Positions 6,941-8,626 of a stretch of DNA of 8,626 nucleotides are shown in pieces. The stretch's first letter is position 1. Each line of letters opens with the position of its first letter. Source of the DNA: Mycobacterium sp. Its GTDB lineage: Bacteria > Actinomycetota > Actinomycetes > Mycobacteriales > Mycobacteriaceae. The DNA lies in NCBI GenBank assembly GCA_023264755.1, contig JAHFVB010000192.1, positions 1-8,626 on the forward strand, read 5' to 3'. A program made the position numbers and the translations under genes. The notes under the pieces are model-generated. The model worked only from the letters and a program-made list of their open reading frames with translations, was not told where the DNA came from and did no database searches.

Positions 6941-8404
6941 ATGGGTGAGACCTGCCTGCCCGACGAACTCCGAACACTCTTCCTGTTCGAGAAGTTGACC
7001 GACCGCCAGCTGCAGAAGCTGTGCGAACACGGGCACCTGGCCCGCTTCGACCCGGGGCCGATCTGTGTCGAGGGCGAAGCGGCGACGTGCTTCTACGTGC
7101 TCATCGAGGGCGAGCTCGCCATGTCGAAGCGCTCCGGCGGTGCGGACATCGAGACCACCCGGACCTCGCAGCGCGGGGTCTACTGCGGGGCCTGGAGCGC
7201 CTACGTCGACGGCGTGCCGCAGGTCTACGAATCGTCCGTGCGGGTCACGAAGCCGTCGAAGTTCTTCGTGCTCGACGCGGCGGCCTTCGGCGACTTCGTG
7301 AAGGACGAGTTCCCAATGGCGGTCCACCTGCTCGAGGGCCTCAAGGTCGGCGGGCTGCGGCAGCGCCAGATCATCGACCAGCGGGAGAAGCTGCTGGCCC
7401 TCGGACAACTGTCGGCGGGGCTGACCCATCAGCTCAACAATCCCGCCGCGGCGGCTGCGCGCGCCGTCTCCGATCTGCGCGAGAAGGTGGCCGGGATGCG
7501 CCACAAGTTGGCGATGCTGGCCGACGGCAAGTTCACCCCCGAGGGGTTGCGGGTGCTGGTGACCATCCAGGAAGAGGTGGCCGAGCAGGTCGCCAAGAAC
7601 AAGGCCCAGGAACTCACCGCACTCGAGGCCTCCGATCGCGAGGACACGATCGGAGACTGGCTGGAGGATCACGCGATCGTCGGGGCCTGGGACTACGCGC
7701 CGACGTTCGTCGAGGCGGGTCTGGATACCGACTGGCTGGAGCGCATCTCCTCCTCCATCGACGAGGCGGACGCCTCGGCCTCGCTACAAGGGGCCATCGG
7801 CTGGCTGAAGTACACCATCGACACCGAGCTGATGATGAACCAGATCGCCGAGGCCAGCAGTCGCATCTCGGCGCTGCTCGCCGGAGCCAAGCAGTACTCG
7901 CAGATGGACCGCGCGCCCTATCAGAGCGCGAACGTCCACGAGCTGCTGCGCAGCACGATCATGATGTTCGGCGAGAAGCTGGGCAAGGACAAGGGTGTCA
8001 AGCTGGTCAAGGAATGTGACATGTCCTTGCCCGAAATTCAGTGCTACCCAGGCGATCTCAACCAGGTGTGGACCAACATCATCGACAACGCCATCCAGGC
8101 GATGGATGGTCACGGCACCCTGACCATCCGCACCTCGGCAGTCGGCGAGGACGCCATCAAGGTCGAGATCTGCGACGACGGCCCCGGCATTCCGCAGGAC
8201 ATCGTCGACCGCATCTTCACGCCGTTCTTCACCACCAAACCGTTCGGCGAGGGCACCGGCCTCGGCTTGGATCTGGCCTGGCGCATCATCGCGCAGAAAC
8301 ACCACGGCAACGTCCGCGTCGAGTCGAAGCCCGGCGACACCCGGTTCATCATCGTGCTCCCGTTGGTCGCCCCGAAGCCGGAGGAGACCCCGGTCGACTC
8401 CTAG
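6941..8404 (+). CDS. soluble histidine kinase with N-terminal cyclic-nucleotide-binding-like domain
   Basis: A 487-aa protein with no membrane segment. Residues about 12-130 have the beta-roll pattern of a cNMP-binding/CRP-type domain (FDPGPICVEGEAATCFYVLIEGEL), but the FGE...PRxA phosphate-binding cassette is absent, replaced by YCGAWSAYVDG. Five cysteines fall within the first 82 residues. The H-box LSAGLTHQLNNP places the phospho-acceptor at H163, followed by Gln instead of the usual Glu/Asp. The catalytic domain is complete: N-box NIIDNAIQAM (379-388), DDGPGI (412-417), FTPFFTTK (426-433) and GEGTGLGL (436-443). About 216 residues separate H163 from the N-box, roughly twice the usual distance, because of a helical insert at about 180-300. 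It lies 36 bp after the receiver-flavoprotein gene, probably in one operon, and likely phosphorylates its D69. The stimulus is unknown; redox or ligand sensing by the N-terminal domain is inference. Confidence 0.9.
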   Translation: MGETCLPDELRTLFLFEKLTDRQLQKLCEHGHLARFDPGPICVEGEAATCFYVLIEGELAMSKRSGGADIETTRTSQRGVYCGAWSAYVDGVPQVYESSVRVTKPSKFFVLDAAAFGDFVKDEFPMAVHLLEGLKVGGLRQRQIIDQREKLLALGQLSAGLTHQLNNPAAAAARAVSDLREKVAGMRHKLAMLADGKFTPEGLRVLVTIQEEVAEQVAKNKAQELTALEASDREDTIGDWLEDHAIVGAWDYAPTFVEAGLDTDWLERISSSIDEADASASLQGAIGWLKYTIDTELMMNQIAEASSRISALLAGAKQYSQMDRAPYQSANVHELLRSTIMMFGEKLGKDKGVKLVKECDMSLPEIQCYPGDLNQVWTNIIDNAIQAMDGHGTLTIRTSAVGEDAIKVEICDDGPGIPQDIVDRIFTPFFTTKPFGEGTGLGLDLAWRIIAQKHHGNVRVESKPGDTRFIIVLPLVAPKPEETPVDS

Positions 8405-8406
8405 GT

Positions 8407-8421
8407 CCGGTTTCGCACCGG
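8407..8421 (+). terminator. weak hairpin after the kinase gene
   Basis: CCGGT-TTCGC-ACCGG forms a 5-bp stem two bases after the stop codon. There is no T-run, so it is at most a weak terminator, and the next gene starts only 65 bases downstream. It may be a chance structure in GC-rich DNA. Confidence 0.2.
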
Positions 8422-8469
8422 CTCGATCACGACGGAATAGCCACGGCGAGACAGGCGGTTGACCCGACT

Positions 8470-8626
8470 ATGACCAAACCTCAGCTCGGCAAGTTCGGCG
8501 TATTCGGTCGTGGCGCGACCCCCGCGCAGGCCAAGGAGATCGAAGCCCTCGGTTACGGGGCCATCTGGGTCGGCGGATCGCCGCCGGCCGAACTCGAGTG
8601 GGTCGAACCCCTGCTGGAGGCCACCT
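8470..8626 (+). CDS. LLM-class F420-dependent oxidoreductase, N-terminal part
   Basis: The first 52 codons of a gene that runs off the window. The product begins MTKPQLGKFGVFGRGATP and continues AKEIEALGYGAIWVGGSPPAELEWVEPLLEAT. This is the opening beta-alpha unit of the luciferase-like TIM barrel, in the form typical of mycobacterial F420-dependent oxidoreductases (ELGYGAIWVGGSP). Members transfer hydride between F420 and alcohols, aldehydes or other small substrates; the substrate here cannot be inferred. Only a weak AGGCGG stands 11 bases upstream. It follows the kinase by 65 bp on the same strand and could be co-transcribed. It is the second probable F420 enzyme near the redox two-component pair. 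Confidence 0.82.
   Translation, partial: MTKPQLGKFGVFGRGATPAQAKEIEALGYGAIWVGGSPPAELEWVEPLLEAT

Noticed and set aside
6461..7672. Minus-strand open frame of 403 codons across the flavoprotein and kinase genes
   Set aside because: It is antisense to two genes with complete motifs, has no recognisable domain and spans their junction.

Overview
The window is GC-rich with GC-ending codon preference, and its gene content suggests an actinobacterium, most likely a fast-growing Mycobacterium (Mycolicibacterium-type). It holds a close relative of the mycobacterial alpha-crystallin HspX, a DosR-like box, two deazaflavin (F420)-type oxidoreductases, and a probable leaderless promoter. The species assignment is inferred from protein resemblance, not from a database search.

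Left block (about 1-3850, minus strand): a tightly coupled operon runs leftward. Its order is an AcsA-type acetyl-CoA synthetase, the 2-oxoacid/acetoin dehydrogenase E1 alpha and E1 beta subunits, then the first codons of an E2 lipoyl acyltransferase cut by the window edge. Consecutive genes overlap by 4 bp. The combination recalls acetoin-catabolism (aco) operons, in which an acetyl-CoA synthetase accompanies acoABC. Acetoin would be cleaved to acetyl-CoA and acetaldehyde, and acetate derived from the latter would be activated by the synthetase. A branched-chain or pyruvate substrate cannot be excluded.

Centre (about 3851-5206): a short divergent intergenic region with a 22-bp near-perfect palindrome precedes a plus-strand F420-type nitroreductase-family protein. 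A 210-bp gap with a DosR-like box follows, and then the small heat-shock protein gene hspX. The 101 bp after hspX contain two dyads and a CATAAT -10 element placed so that the next mRNA would be leaderless.

Right block (about 5207-8404, plus strand): this is the most unusual part. The first gene encodes a response-regulator receiver domain fused, through a cysteine-less glutaredoxin-like segment, to a thioredoxin-reductase-like flavoprotein that lacks the CxxC redox centre. 36 bp downstream is a soluble histidine kinase with an N-terminal degenerate cyclic-nucleotide-binding-like domain and an extended helical insert. Together they look like a two-component system whose output is a flavoenzyme rather than a transcription factor. 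The window ends in the 5' part of an LLM-class F420-dependent oxidoreductase gene. No tRNA, rRNA, CRISPR array or mobile element was seen.
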